64,000 nt of DNA from Monomorium pharaonis (Eukaryota; Arthropoda; Insecta; Hymenoptera; Formicidae). The notes under the pieces were generated by a model that did not search any database, was not told the DNA's origin, and saw nothing but the letters and a program-made list of their open reading frames with translations. Positions 43,056-55,873 of the stretch are shown here, one piece after another; within the stretch, counting starts at the first letter, position 1, and the number at the start of each line of letters is the position of its first letter. The stretch covers positions 11,911,413 through 11,975,412 of the forward strand of contig NC_050472.1 of NCBI RefSeq assembly GCF_013373865.1. The letters run 5' to 3'. The position numbers and the translations under genes were made by a program.

Positions 43056-44374
43056 CTATTGTGATAAAAAAATAAGGTGAATTTTTCATTTAAACTTCGC
43101 GGGTACAATAAAATCATGAAATTATTTTTTTTGTGGGTTGGTAGTACTGTCTTTGACATCTATGCAGAGTTTTATGTCAATATATTCAATTGCTGCAGAG
43201 CTACACGTGTTTCTGTAAACATACAAAGGTGAGTTTTTCGATTTTTACTATGTCCGATTTTGTTGAGTAAAGAATTTGCATTAAATTTTGTTTGCGGAAT
43301 GAATATTCTGCCGCGGAAACGTTAAGGATGTTGCAGATGATCTTTGGTGATAAGGCTATGTCGCAAAAAAATGTTTACAAGTGGTACAAAGAAGACTTGG
43401 AAAGAAGGCCGAGAACAAGTTCAAGACAAATAGCGCCTCGGACGACAATCAACATCTACCAATGAAAGTCACGTCAAGGAAATCAAAGATTTGGTGCTCG
43501 AAAATCGTCAATTGACAATTAGAGACCTTGCTGATGCTGCTGGCATTTCATTTGGATCAACTCAAACCATTTTAAAAGATGTTTTGTGCCTCAAACGCGT
43601 CAAATCTTGATTGGTTCCAAAAATACTCAATTTTTTGGAAAAAAACGTCGCTTTAACATCTGTAAAATAATGATTTCTGACTACCAGGACGTCCAGGACT
43701 ACCAGGATGAAATGCATCATTACGGGAGATGAGACTTGGATCTATGCATACAACCCGGAAACAACCGACCAATCGAACGAATATTGTGTAAAAGGTGAAC
43801 CAAGACCGATAAAACCGCGCCAAAGTTGCTCAAAAATCAAAATCATGTTGACAGTTTTCTTCGATTATCGCGGTGTTGTGTATCATGAATTTCTTCCGCC
43901 AGGCCAAACTGTTAACAAGGAATATTATTTGAGTGTTATGCGTCGTTTGCGTAAAGCTAATTCCTCAAGAGGCCAGAATTATGGGTAGACAATTCTTGGT
44001 TTTTGCATCACGGTTAATGCACCGTCCCACTGCATTGCTTCTTCGAGAACATTTCGCCAAAAACTCGATTGGATCCACAACTACCGTATTCGCCTAATTT
44101 AGCACCGTGCGACTTCTGGCTGTTCAACAAACTCAAAAGACCGCTCCGGGGATACTGTTTCGACTCGATTGAGGAGATAAAAGCCGAATCGAAGAAAATA
44201 TTGAAGGCCATCCCGGAAAGACTTTTCTGACTGTTTCGAGGATTGAAAAAAACGTTGGCATAAGTGCATTGTGTCGGACGGGGAGTACTTTGAAGGCGAT
44301 AAAATTGATTTGGAAGAATCAGTAAAAATTTTTCATTTTATAAACAAATTCACCTTATTTTTTTATCACAGTAG
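43056..44374 (+). pseudogene. mariner element, left copy (1,319 bp)
   Basis: Ends CTATTGTGATAAAAAAATAA and the complement of CTACTGTGATAAAAAAATAA are flanked by TA. The transposase reads from about 43,252: an N-terminal HTH (RNEYSAAETLR; AMSQKNVYKWYK), LTIRDLADAAG, then IITGDETWIYAYNPET (first catalytic Asp) and YSPNLAPCDFWLF, where the third Asp of the DD34D signature is Asn. The second Asp block (WFLHH) is followed by a one-base insertion and stop. Several other stops and shifts are present (about 43,420, 43,607, 43,668). It is dead but almost full length. It forms the left end of the 5.5-kb palindrome. Confidence 0.85.
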
Positions 44375-44771
44375 TATATTTTGGGTGTGTTCTACTTAAC
44401 GTTTGCAACGCTCGCGAGCATCCTTGTTATTAATCAGGTATTAAATAATTCGTTCTCTTAATTTAAAGTTATACTGTTTCAGTATTAGGTGTACAAATAA
44501 GTTTCTGCCGTTTGACTAAAGTTGGCGCCACCAGTTATGGTTAAAATTGTCACATGTAAAACGCCATTATCGTAATTTTGGACATCTATCAACAACATAA
44601 CCTTGAAATATTAGTAAATTTTTATCAGTATAATATATTCTTTTGCCAGAAAGGTCGAGTTTTGAGCCGAATAAGCGTCATTTGGGGGAACTTCTGATTT
44701 ACTTCTTCCATTTGAAGAAATTTGCAGCTGAGGCGCATCGATTGCTTGTACATACATATGGTAAGGCTGCC
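44375..44771 (+). pseudogene. Second mariner type, 5' end and N-terminus (left palindrome arm)
   Basis: After about 110 bases of unassigned DNA, TATTAGGTGTACAAATAAGT at about 44,486 resembles a mariner terminal repeat. From about 44,690 a frame reads HLGELLIYFFHLKKFAAEAH then RLLVHTYGKAAL, the start of a mariner transposase different from the flanking one. It is cut off at the TTAA of the central fold-back element. The mirrored copy is at 46,855-47,250. Confidence 0.6.
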
Positions 44772-44775
44772 TTAA

Positions 44776-46850
44776 CCCTTTAACGCTCAAATGCACAAGA
44801 TTTTTTCATAAACTTTGACGACGGTTACTCTATATAAAACGGACAAAATTTTTACCAAAGTGTACTTTTCTAAGGGGTTTTGAGTGTGCTCTTTCGAATG
44901 CCGTCGCGAAAACTTGAGAAGAATGTCAAAAACATCGAGTTTCTGAGCTTTTTTTCAAAAAACGGCACGATTTTTTTGGTGTAAAGTTTTTTTTAATTGG
45001 ATTTTCTTTATCGTAACGGGTTTGAATTAGGATCGGAAATGCATAAAGCGTGCAGAAGATTATACAGCGCAAAAATTTTTTCTAACATGGCGGATCGGAT
45101 ATGGCCGCTTAATGTCAGAAATTTTGGAAATTCCCGTTTTATACGATTTTTTCTATTCAAATAATTGTAATTCAATTTACTGATGCTCATTAATCATTTA
45201 GAATCCTTTGACTATATTAGTTTGTATCTTAAAAAGTGAAATCCAATATGGCGGTTTTAATGTGGCGGCTAGGATTGGCGGAAATACCGAAAAAACTAGT
45301 ATAATTCATAGTTTTTTGTATATTTTTGCGTACTAATGTAACTGGAGAATACAAAAGCAACTATGTACACTGTGTGCGAGTGTGTGTACATACACCCAAT
45401 TCAGGAAATAATTATAAGTGAAAACTAATGACATTACTGACTTCTAAATTGTCCTTTACCAATAACTTCCATGTCAGAGTTACCGATTCTTACCGTGTGG
45501 AGGTGGACAATTATTAAGAATATTTTTTTGTTTTTTATATTTTATTAATTCGTTTATAATTTTTTGTATTTTTATTTTTTAGCTACAAAAATTTTTTTTC
45601 TTTGTAATTGAATCTAATGATTATTCTCGAAACATGTCTTACAAAAATATAAGTTGAAATGTTTACAAAATTTATTTGTTCTTTATGTTTTTTTGTTGAA
45701 CAGTATTTTTTTGAGCTAACTAATTTGGTTTTGTGTTTTTTCATGACTATAATTACGTGGTATATAATAAATAAAGTAAGATACCACAACCAAAACGTTA
45801 GCTATCCATATTTTACATCCAACATTTAGTAATCACACGCAATGTTTAGCTACGACAAGCCAGCGATGTCAGTTCAAATCTTGCGCCAGCAGGTTGCGCA
45901 AACGGTAGGAGATTTGCTGTCTCTTTCCGTTTCCACAAGGCAATTTATATTTTGTAAATCATATTTCGAGAGTAGTCATTAGATTTAATTACAAAGAAAA
46001 AAAAAATTTTAACAAAAAATTAACAATATGAAAAATTATAAAAAAATAAATAAAATACAAAAAACAAAAAAAGATTCTCAATAATCGTCCACTTCCATGC
46101 GATGAGAATCGATAACTCTGACATGGAAGTTATTAGCAAAGGACAATTTAGAAGTCAGTGATATCATCAGTTTTCACTTATAATTATTTCCTGAATTGGA
46201 TGTATGTACACACACATTTGCACACAGTTGCTTTCGTATTTCCCAGTTACATTAGTACATAGAAATATACAAATTATACTACTTTTTTCGGTATTTCCGC
46301 CAATTCTAGCCACCATATTGGAAGCGCCATATTGGATTTCACTTTTTAAAATATAAACTAATATGATCAAACGTTTCTAAGTGATTAATAAGCATTAGTA
46401 AATCGAATTACGATTGTGTGAATATAAAGAAATGTAAAAATTTAAGATTTTCAAAATTTCTGACATTTAGGCGGCCATATTCGATACGCCATGTAAAAAA
46501 AATTTTTGCGCTGCAAAATTTCCTCAAGTACAACTAAACTAAAGTACAACAGTCCTCAAGTACAACTAAAAAGTGCACGCTATATGCAGTTTCGATTCTA
46601 ATCCAAACCCGTTACGATAAAAAAAATCCACTTTAAAAAAAATTTTACTTGAAAAAATAGTGCTTTTTTTGAAAAAAAGGTCAGAAACTCGATATTCTTG
46701 ACATTTTTTTCAATTTTTCGCGGCGGCATTCGAAAGAACACACTCAAAACTCTTTAGAAAAGTACTATTTGATATAAAGTTTGTCCCTTTTATACAAAGT
46801 CTATGCCGTCAAAGTTTACGAAAAATCTTGTCCATTTGAGCGTTAAAGGG
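44776..46850. mobile_element. TTAA-target fold-back element, second copy (2.1 kb)
   Basis: It is flanked by TTAA (44,772-44,775 and 46,851-46,854) with ends CCCTTTAACGCTCAAATGCA and its complement. The arms match the copy at 12,075-14,463 closely. Its own centre (about 45,510-46,090) is an additional palindrome absent from the other copy. It forms the exact centre of the 5.5-kb palindrome. A TCAGTTCAAATC B-box-like word near 45,868 lacks a matching A box. Confidence 0.8.
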
Positions 46851-46854
46851 TTAA

Positions 46855-47248
46855 GGCAGCCTTACCATATGCATGTACAAGCAATCGATGCGCCTCAGCT
46901 GCAGATTTCTTCAAATGGAAGAAGTAAATCAGAAGTTCCCCAAATGACGCTTATTCGGCTTAAAACTCAACCTTTTTGGCAAAAAAATATATTATACTGA
47001 TAAAAATTTACTAATATTTCAAGGTTATGTTGTTGATTGATGGCCAAAATTACGATAATGGCGTTTTACATGTGAAAATTTTAACCATAACTAGTGGCGC
47101 CAACTTTAGTCAAACGGCGGAAACTTATTTGTACACCTAATACTGAAACAGTATAACTTTAAATTAAGAGAACGAATTATTTAATACCTGATTAATAACA
47201 AGGATGCTCGCGAGCGTTGCAAACGTTAAGTAGAACACACCCAAAATA
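46855..47248 (-). pseudogene. Second mariner type, mirrored copy (right palindrome arm)
   Basis: Minus-strand counterpart of 44,375-44,771: the same N-terminal mariner frame, truncated at the same codon by the TTAA of the central element, and the same unassigned 110-base flank. Scattered single-base differences show that the two arms have diverged. Confidence 0.6.
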
Positions 47249-47250
47249 TA

Positions 47251-48583
47251 CTACTGTGATAAAAAAATAAGGTGAATTTGTTTATAAAATGAAAAATCTT
47301 TACTTATTCTTTCAAATCAATTTTATCGCCTTCAAAGTACTCCCTGTCCGACACAATGCACTTATGCCAACGTTTTTTTCAATCCTCGAAACAGTTAGAA
47401 AAGTCTTTTTCCGGGATGGCCTTCAATACTTTCTTCGATTCAGGTTTCATCTCCTCAATCAAGTCGAAACGGTATCCCCGGAGCGGTCTTTTGAGTTTGT
47501 TGAACAGCCAGAAGTCGCACGGTGCTAAATTAGGCAAATACGGTAGTTGTGGATCCAATACGGATCGAGTTTTTGGCGAAACGTTCTCGAAGAAACAATG
47601 CAGTGGGACGATGCATTAACCGTGATGCAAAAACCAAGAATTTTCTACCCATAATTCTGGCCTCTTGAGGCGAATAGCTTCACGAAAACGACGCATATAC
47701 GCAACACTCAAATAATATTCTTTGTTAACAGTTTGGCCTGGCGGATGAAATTCATAATACACAACACCGCGATAATCGAAGAAAATTGTCAACATCATTT
47801 TGATTTTTGAGCAACTTTGGCGCGGTTTTATCGGTCTTGGTTCACCTTTTACACAATATTCGTTCGATTGGTCGGTTGTTTCCGGGTCGTATGCATAGAT
47901 CCAAGTCTCATCTCCCGTAATGATGCGTTTCATCCTGGTAGTCCTGGACGTCCTGGTAGTCAGAAATCATTATTTTACAGATGTTAAAGCGGCGTTTTTT
48001 TTTTCCAAAAAATTGAGTATTTTTGGAACCAATCGAGATTTGACGCGTTTGAGGCACAAAACATCTTTTAAAATGGTTTGAGTTGATCCAAATGACGTAC
48101 CCGCAGCATCAGCAAGGTCTCTAATTGTCAATTGACGATTTTCGAGCACCAAATCTTTGATTTCCTTGACGTGACTTTCATTGGTAGATGTTGATGGTCG
48201 TCCGGGGCGCTGTTTATTTTGAACTCGTTCTCGACCTTCTTTCAAGTCTTTGTACCACTTGTAAATATTTTTTTGCGACATAGCCTTATCACCAAAGGCC
48301 TTCTGCAACATCCTCAACGTTTCCGCGGCAGAATATTCATTCCGGAAAAAAAATTTAATGCAAATTTTTTGTTCAACATATTCAGACATAGTAAAAATCG
48401 AAAAACTCACTTTTGTATGTTTACAAAAACACGTGTAGCTCTGCAACAATTAAATATATTGACATGAAACTCTGCATAGATGTCAAAAATAGTACTACCA
48501 ACCCACAAAAAAATAATTTCATTATTTTATAGTATCCGCAAAGTTTAAATGAAAAATTCACTTTATTTTTTTTATCACAGTAG
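47251..48583 (-). pseudogene. mariner element, right copy (1,333 bp)
   Basis: It is the inverted partner of 43,056-44,374, flanked by TA. The N-terminal half is open for about 150 codons from ATG at about 48,390 (MSEYVEQKICIKF; LRMLQKAFGDKAMSQKNIYK; RPGRPSTSTNESHVKEI; LTIRDLADAAGTSFGSTQTI). After a stop near 47,970 the core continues with MKRIITGDETWIYAYDPE. It shares with the left copy the one-base insertion after WFLHH and the Asn in YLPNLAPCD. Inactive. Confidence 0.85.
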
Positions 48584-48585
48584 TA

Positions 48586-50003
48586 TACTAACCAGACACT
48601 ACAGACGCGCGCTTCGCGCACGCTATTTAACTTTTCATTTTTTACTTTTTGAGAATAAGCCACAGCGATAGTTGTATAGATAACCATCTATACAAATTTG
48701 ACAGGTGTCAAAATTTAATCGCAGTGACAATTACTCTCACAACACAAAGTAAGCGCAGCGAAAACCAATCAACATCGCGAAAAACAGGCTTCATTACATG
48801 CGTTTTTTAAGATAGGACACCTATTTTAAGCCTTGGCAGAATATTTCATAACAAAATTGTTTTGGAAAAAGGGCATGTTCCGGTCAACAAGAAATGACTG
48901 ACACATACACGCACGCGCGCGCGCATACCCTCAAAATATATCATTGTGATATTAAAACATTTACAAAAAAAGGTTACGCAAGTGTCACAGTTAAATTAAT
49001 GTTATAGTGAGATAATTAAAAGATATGCGACATTATGATTATACATATATTATGTACGTATTTTGTGGTGATCAAGTATATGTTACAGTTGTGTTAACGC
49101 CAAAAAAATTTTGCTATAGTAATTAAAGTTTCAAAAAATTTAAATTATTCTATCTAAATGCACAATTTATATGTATATTTAAAGATTTATTTATCCGTTA
49201 AAAAAATAATAAAATTATCTTAATATGTAATTAATTTAATTAACTGGTTCATACTTTTATATTATATAAATTAATCTCAAGTTTTTAAATCATTATTCAA
49301 TTATTTCAATATTTATTAATTGCTAATTACATTATTTATTGATAGCTATGTTCAAGAGAAAAAGCAGTTTTGCAACTGTTGTAAGATTTTTCAATACAAC
49401 TGGTTTTTGCTCTTGGTTTTTATCTAGATGTATCTAACGTATCTAAATGTATCTATAAACCAATCGTATAAAAGAATTTCACAACAGTTGCAAAGCTGCT
49501 TTTTTTGTTGAACACTATCAATATTAGCTTTTTTGTTAATAAATTTCATAAAAATATATAAAATGATATTATTAATGACGAAATATAATGTTGATATAAT
49601 TATAAACATATACTAGCAGAAACATAAAAAAAATAAATATGTTTCACATACCGAAATTCTAAAATTACATTATGATTAATTTCGACTGCTCTGGCAAAAG
49701 CGTCAGGTATCCCCGGCCTCTTAGTAAGATCAATTTATTTGGCATTTAATCATAAATAAAATAATACAACACGTATATTTAAATATAATACGTAAATTAA
49801 CTATTTACTACTAAGATTTATTTACTTTTCTTAATTTAAATGAATAACTAAAATATAAACTAAATATGAGTAACTGAAAAATTTCTGATTTTTAAGGTTA
49901 TTCTTCGTATTTTTTACTTTTCTTATTCTTTCTTGATTTCTTTGTACCTTCCTTTTCTGCTTTCTATTCCTTATTTCTTATTTTTCTTCAATACTTTAGC
50001 TTC
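48586..50003. other. AT-rich intronic DNA; one small palindrome
   Basis: No gene. A CG-containing patch at 48,600-48,640 and a (GCGC) run at 48,910 have no recognisable context. The only structured item is the small palindrome at 49,349-49,515. Confidence 0.45.
49349..49515. mobile_element. Small fold-back MITE, about 165 bp
   Basis: Ends TGTTCAAGAGAAAAAGCAG and the complement of GTTCAACAAAAAAAGCAGC are inverted, followed by TTTGCAACTGTTGT in both arms. No coding content. Confidence 0.6.
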
Positions 50004-51056
50004 CCCGGGAAAAAGTACTTCTTATATGCTCTTATATGCTCATATAAGAAGTAATTTTATACGCTCATGTATGGATTTTGTCCGCAAAAACTCATATATG
50101 GTCATATATGTGATTATCTAATCATATTCAAGTATATATATTTAAATAAGTTTATATTTGGAGGTATAGTATTGTGATCTGAACATATATAATTCCATAA
50201 GGTTGTATGTAATTATATAAAATTTTATTTTTATTTTCTCAATTTTTGGAAGCTTTTCTTAAGTTGTAGAGACTCACGAACTCTCTTCGTACAACAAAAA
50301 AAATATATACTTCACTTTGCTGCTAGTGAAGTGCTAAGTAGAAGACCGTGGTTATTCTTCTTTTATAAGCCTTTTGGAGTAAATTTTCTCATGAGAAAGA
50401 GAAGCGCCGCGCCTTCGCCTAGTGACGATTTTGCGAACTACTCGCGGCTGTATATATTTAAATAAGTTTATATTTTGAGATATAGTATTGTGATCTGATC
50501 ATATATAACTTTATATGACCATATAAGTTTGTATTTGATTATATATTTTCAGTTAAAATTATAATACTTGTTAAACAATATTTGTTTATAAGAACAATAT
50601 ATAATATTTATTAAATATATATGTAATATACATATATATGTATATATACATATGTTTGTAAAAAAGAAAATTAAACTAATTTAAATTAAAATTAAAATAA
50701 TTATTGACGGATTTGTTTATAATTATTAAGATACTAGCTATGCCCTGCCACGCGTTGCTGTGGTTCTCTATTTTTACGCTACGTTTTTTTCAAATTTTCT
50801 TTGCTTTCATTGTTTAACTTTCAAGAGCCTTGCTTTACTGTTGCTCTTTTTATTTTATTTTTGAATAAGCATTTATCTATTTTTAATAAATCTAATATTC
50901 ATTTATTTACGTACTTCTAACTTTTTTTTCTAAAAGCTGCCATGGATTTAGAAATCTATTCAAAAGACTGTTTTAAATAAGTTCCTTTTTTTCAATAACA
51001 GCCATCTTTGTTTTTCTTATTACCTTAATTTAAACACAATAAAAACATTCTTCGCC

Positions 51057-51232
51057 TCTCCCGGTCTCTCACCGTCTCTCCCGGTCTCTCCCCGTCTCTA
51101 CCCGTCACTCCTGGTCTTTCCCCGTCTCTCCCGGTCTCTCCCCGTCTCTCCCGGTCTCTCCCCGTCTCTACCCGTCTCTCCCGGTCTCTTCCCGTCTCTA
51201 CTCGTCTCTACCGGTCTCTTTCCGTCTCTCCC
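51057..51232. repeat. 20-bp tandem array, CCGGTCTCTCCCCGTCTCTC, left block
   Basis: Eight to nine units with small changes. The array continues at 52,781 on the other side of LINE copy 1, so the LINE lies inside it. Confidence 0.85.
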
Positions 51233-51237
51233 AAAAA

Positions 51238-52780
51238 AGGCACAGAAGAAGGAATAACTAGCGATATATTAAAAACGGTGTCTTGTGTCATTGGAGAGGA
51301 ATATTGTGATATAATAAATAAGTCATTGAGTGAGGGTTGTTTTTTGAAAGAGTGGAAAACATCCATGATAATTCCAATACCAAAAATAGAGAAACCTAAG
51401 AGGGCAAGTGATTATAGGCCTATTAATATATTACTAATATATGAAAAAGTATTAGAGATAATAGTTAAAAAGCAAATTGAGGTCTACCTAGAAAGTAATA
51501 ATATCATAACAGAACATCAGTCGGGCTTCAGAAAAAATTATTCGTGTGAAACAGCAATTCAAACAGTTATAGATGAATGGAAATTGATTATTAGTGAAAG
51601 ACAAATAGTAGGAGTTATTTTTGTAGATCTTAAACGAGCTTTCGAGACAATTAATAGAGAAAGATTACTAGAGAAATTATACCAGTATGGTATTACAGGA
51701 ACAGTTCTAGAATGGTTTAGGTTGTACTTAAAAGATAGAATGCAACAAGTTCAATTTAACGATAGATGGTCTAAGATAATGACTACGGAATACGGAGTGC
51801 CACAGGGTTCGGTATTGAGCCCATTGTTGTTTATAATATATATGAATGATATTGTTAACGTTTGCTCGGATATGTGTAATATAAAAATGTTTGCGGACGA
51901 TACCTTAATATATGTAACATGTGAGAGTAGTGCGGAAGTAGAGAGGAAATTGAATATTGCATTTAACGTAGTGGAGGAATGGATGAATATTAATAAACTG
52001 AAGATGAATTCGGGGAAAACAAAATATATGTTAGTTAGAGGGATAAGAAAAGAATTGAGAGGCAATACTACTGTGAGATGTTTGGATGGAAATGAGATTG
52101 AGCGTGTAGAAATAATAAAGTACTTGGGTATAATTATTGATGATAGACTTAAATTTAGCGGTCACTATGATTACATCTAAAGAAAATAGGGAAGAAAATA
52201 AGTTTTTTAAATAGAATAGGAAACTTTATTTCGGCGTACACTAGATGTACGATATACAAAACAATTGTAGCACCTCACTTTGAGTATTGTGCGACGCTAC
52301 TATTAGATATGGGAGATACACAGTTAAGTAGGCTCCAAAAAGCGCAAAATAGAGCTATGAGAGTCATATTGCAATGTGACAGACGTACCAAAGTTAAATG
52401 TATGCACCAAGCGTTGCAATTTATGACCATAAGACAAAGGCTGTATTACAACACGTGCATATTTTTTAAAATTTTAAATAATATGATGCCGGAGCAATTT
52501 AGTAATAGACTTAGAATAGTAGAGGGAGAACGCGAAACTAGGCAGACAGGGGATATTGTTATTGAATTTCGAAAAACAAGAAGCGCGCAAAAAAGTTTAT
52601 TTTATGAGGGTGTGTTAATGTATAACGCATTACCACCCGAAGTTAAACATTGTAATCGTTTAGAAATGTTTAAACGAATGCTAAAAGAGTTTGTTTTTAA
52701 TGATGTAGCATAAAATTGTATATATATATATATTGAAAATAGCTGAGAAAGCTAATAAAAGATCAATCAATCAATCAATC
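51238..52780 (+). pseudogene. CR1/L2-type LINE, copy 1, 5'-truncated
   Basis: The frame from 51,278 encodes reverse transcriptase: WKTSMIIPIPKIEKPKRASD, YRPINILLIYEKVLE, HQSGFRKNYSCETAIQTVID, VIFVDLKRAFETINRERLLE (block A), GVPQGSVLSPLLFIIYMNDI and KMFADDTLIYV (catalytic FADD). It is closed at 52,178 by loss of one base relative to copy 2, and the C-terminal part continues in another frame to 52,712. The 3' tail ends in ATCAATCAATCAATC and then runs straight into the CT-rich array. The copy starts just before the RT domain, so it never had an endonuclease. Confidence 0.8.
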
Positions 52781-53052
52781 CCGGTCTCTCCCCGTCTCTC
52801 CCGGTCTCTCCCCGTCTCTTCCGGTCTCTTCCCGTCTCTCACGGTCTTTATCCGTCTCTCCCGGTCTCTTCCCGGTTTCTCCCCGTCTTTCCCGGTCTCT
52901 CCCCGTCTCTCCCGGTCTCTCCCCGTTTCTCTGTGTCTCTCCCGGTCTCTCCCCGTCTCTCCCGGTCTCTCCCCGTCTCTCCCGGTCTCTCCCCGTCTCT
53001 CCCGGTCTCTCCCCGTTTCTCTCCGTCTCTCCCGGTCTCTCCCCGTCTCTCC
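52781..53052. repeat. 20-bp tandem array, right block
   Basis: About thirteen units of CCGGTCTCTCCCCGTCTCTC and variants. Open frames across it on both strands (Ser/Leu/Pro or Arg/Glu/Thr repeats) are artefacts. Confidence 0.9.
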
Positions 53053-53349
53053 CCTTCGTCTCAATGTGTCAAAATTTTAATAATATTAATGAAAAACTAT
53101 TTTTTACACTTAAATTATGGCCATCATTTTTGAAACACCGGTATATCCAAAATCAATAATTAATAACATATCTTTTTTTATTAGAAATTAGTGTTTAATT
53201 TTTACTTATTTAAAATCCTAAAATTTCTGAAAGAACCTGTATATTCAAAAACTTACTCTCTTTCCTATACAGTTTTTAAACCATACACACTCACTACACA
53301 CACACACACTCTCCTAATAATTAATTTCCCTTTATCACTCTTAATCATT

Positions 53350-53354
53350 TTCTC

Positions 53355-53412
<58 letters not shown>
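53350..53412. repeat. (CT)n microsatellite
   Basis: An almost pure TC run abuts the 5' end of LINE copy 2. Confidence 0.95.
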
Positions 53413-53421
<9 letters not shown>

Positions 53422-53424
53422 TAC

Positions 53425-55873
53425 TATACAAATAAACTACTAACGACTATGCAAAGTCTAGGTATGAAGCAGTATGTGGATAAACCAACGAGAGTTACCG
53501 AAAATAGTAAAACAATTATAGATCTAGTTTTTGCGAATAAAGATATAAATGTAGAAGTCAAGTACGAACTTAAGATAACGGATCATGCGTGGATAAAAGT
53601 TGTGATAAATACGAACAAGATTGTAAATAAATATAAAGAATTCAGTGGCAGGGATTATAGTAGATATAATGCGGATGAGTTTATTAAGCTAGTGGAGAGT
53701 AATTTAGAAAAAGGATATGATTTAGATATTAATGAGTTAGATATTAATGTAAAGGCAAAGAATTTAATTAATAGTATTGTAGATGTGCTAGACATCTCTG
53801 CACCTAAGAAAATTTTTAGAATACCAAAAATATGGGAAGGAAAAAAATGGTATTCAAAGGAAATAGAAGAGCTAGCGACTAGAAGAGATGAGGCTTATAG
53901 AAAAGCACTGTACGATAGCACGGAACAAAACTGGCAACAATTTAAAATAGAAAGAAATGCAGTAGTTAGTTTAATTAGAACAAAGAAAAAAGAATATTAT
54001 GAAAACATGATTGATCATAATAGTAACAATCCCACAACTATGTGGAAATCATTAAAAGAAATTATTAGAGGAGGACCAATAGACGCGAAATTTGTAGGAA
54101 AAATAGATTTTGAAATATTAGACAATAATATAGAGTGTGATATAGCTGATAAATTTAACTTATATTATATACAAAGTATTAAAGATATAATAAAATCTGT
54201 AGATAAGAATTATACAACGAGCACAAATAAGAGAACTATTTATTGTATTGAAAAGAAGGGAGAGCTAGAAAAATTTGAATCAATTACGACAGAACAAGTA
54301 AGAAAAATCATTAGGGAATTACCAAAAAAGAAAGGTACAGAAGAAGGAATAACTAGCGATATATTAAAAACGGTATTTTGTGTCATAGAAGAGGAATATT
54401 GTGATATAATAAATAAGTCATTGAGTGAGGGTTGTTTCTTGAAAGAGTGGAAAACATCCACGATAATTCCAATACCAAAAGTAGAGAAACCTAAGAGGGC
54501 AAGTGATTATAGGCCTATTAATATATTACCAATATATGAAAAAGTATTAGAGATAATAGTTAAAAAGCAAATTGAGGTCTACCTAGAAAATAATAACATT
54601 ATAACGGAATATCAGTCGGGCTTTAGGAAAAATTATTCGTGTGAAACAGCAATTCAAACAGTTATAGATGAATGGAAATTGATTATTAGTGAGAGACAAA
54701 TAGTAGGAGTTATTTTTGTAGATCTTAAACGGGCTTTCGAAACAATTGATAGAGGAAGATTATTAGAGAAATTATACCAGTATGGTATTACAGGAACAGT
54801 TCTAGAATGGTTTAAGTCGTACTTAAAAGATAGAATGCAACAAGTTCAATTTAATGATAGATGGTCTAAGATACTGATTACGGAATACGGAGTGCCACAG
54901 GGTTCGGTATTGGGCCCATTGTTGTTTATAATATATATGAATGATATTGTTAACGTTTGCTCGGAGGTGTGTAATATAAAAATGTTTGCGGACGATACCT
55001 TGATATATGTAACAGGTGAGAGTAGTGCGGAGGTAGAGAGGAAATTGAATATTGCATTTAACGTAGTGGAGGAATGGATGAATATTAATAAACTGAAGAT
55101 GAATGCGGAGAAAACAAAATATATGTTAGTTAGAGGTATAAGGAAAGAATTGAGAGGCAATACTATTGTGAGATGTTTGGATGGAAATGAGATTGAGCGC
55201 GTAGAAATAATAAAGTATTTGGGCATAATTATTGATGATAGACTTAGATTCAGCGGTCACTGTGATTACATGCTAAAGAAAATAGGGAAGAAAATAAGTT
55301 TTTTAAATAGAATAGGTAACTTTATCTCGGCTTACACTAGATGTACGATATACAAGACAATCATAGCGCCTCACTTTGAGTATTGTGCGACGCTACTAAT
55401 AGATATGGGAGATACACAGTTAAGTAGGCTCCAAATAGCGCAAAATAGAGCTATGAGAGTCATATTGCAATGTGACAGACGTACCAAAGTTAAATGTATG
55501 CACCAAGCGTTGCAATTTATGACCATAAGACAAAGGCTGTATTACAATATGTGCATGTTTATTTTTAAGATCTTAAATAATATGATGCCGGAGCAATTTA
55601 GTAATAGACTTAGAATAGTAGAGGGAGAACGCGAAACTAGGCAGACAGGGGATATTGTTATTGAATTTCGAAAAACAAGAAGCGCGCAAAAAAGTTTATT
55701 TTATGAGGGTGTGTTAATGTACAACGCATTACCATCCGAAGTTAAACATTGTAATCGTTTAGAAATGTTTAAACGTATGCTAAAAGAGTTTGTTTTTAAT
55801 GATGTAGCATAAAATTGTATATATATGTATTGAAAATAGCTAAGAAAGCTAATAAAAGATCAATCAATCAATC
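53425..55873 (+). CDS. CR1/L2-type LINE, copy 2: endonuclease end plus complete reverse transcriptase
   Basis: An uninterrupted frame runs to the stop at 55,812. Its open stretch extends upstream through the CT run, but LINE sequence begins at about 53,440 (MQSLGMKQYVDKPTRVTE), the C-terminal part of an APE endonuclease (IIDLVFANKD and ELKITDHAWIKV). After a linker the RT domain has YRPINILPIYEKVLEIIVKK, VIFVDLKRAFETIDRGRLLE, GVPQGSVLGPLLFIIYMNDI and KMFADDTLIYVTG with the FADD catalytic pair intact, and then the thumb and C-terminal region. The 3' end has AATAAAAG followed by ATCAATCAATC. The intact frame implies recent insertion, but loss of most of the endonuclease makes autonomous movement unlikely. 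It is antisense to the host gene. Confidence 0.85.

Noticed and set aside
45840..45930. tRNA gene in the centre of the TTAA fold-back element
   Set aside because: Only a B-box-like GTTCAAATC word is present. No A box at the right spacing and no cloverleaf.
52733..53133. Repetitive Ser/Leu/Pro and Arg/Glu/Thr proteins
   Set aside because: Translations of the CCGGTCTCTCCCCGTCTCTC array in two directions.
53191..53440. N-terminal extension of the 873-codon frame upstream of LINE copy 2
   Set aside because: This part reads through a CA tract and a (CT)n microsatellite (Ser-Leu repeats). LINE similarity starts only near 53,440.
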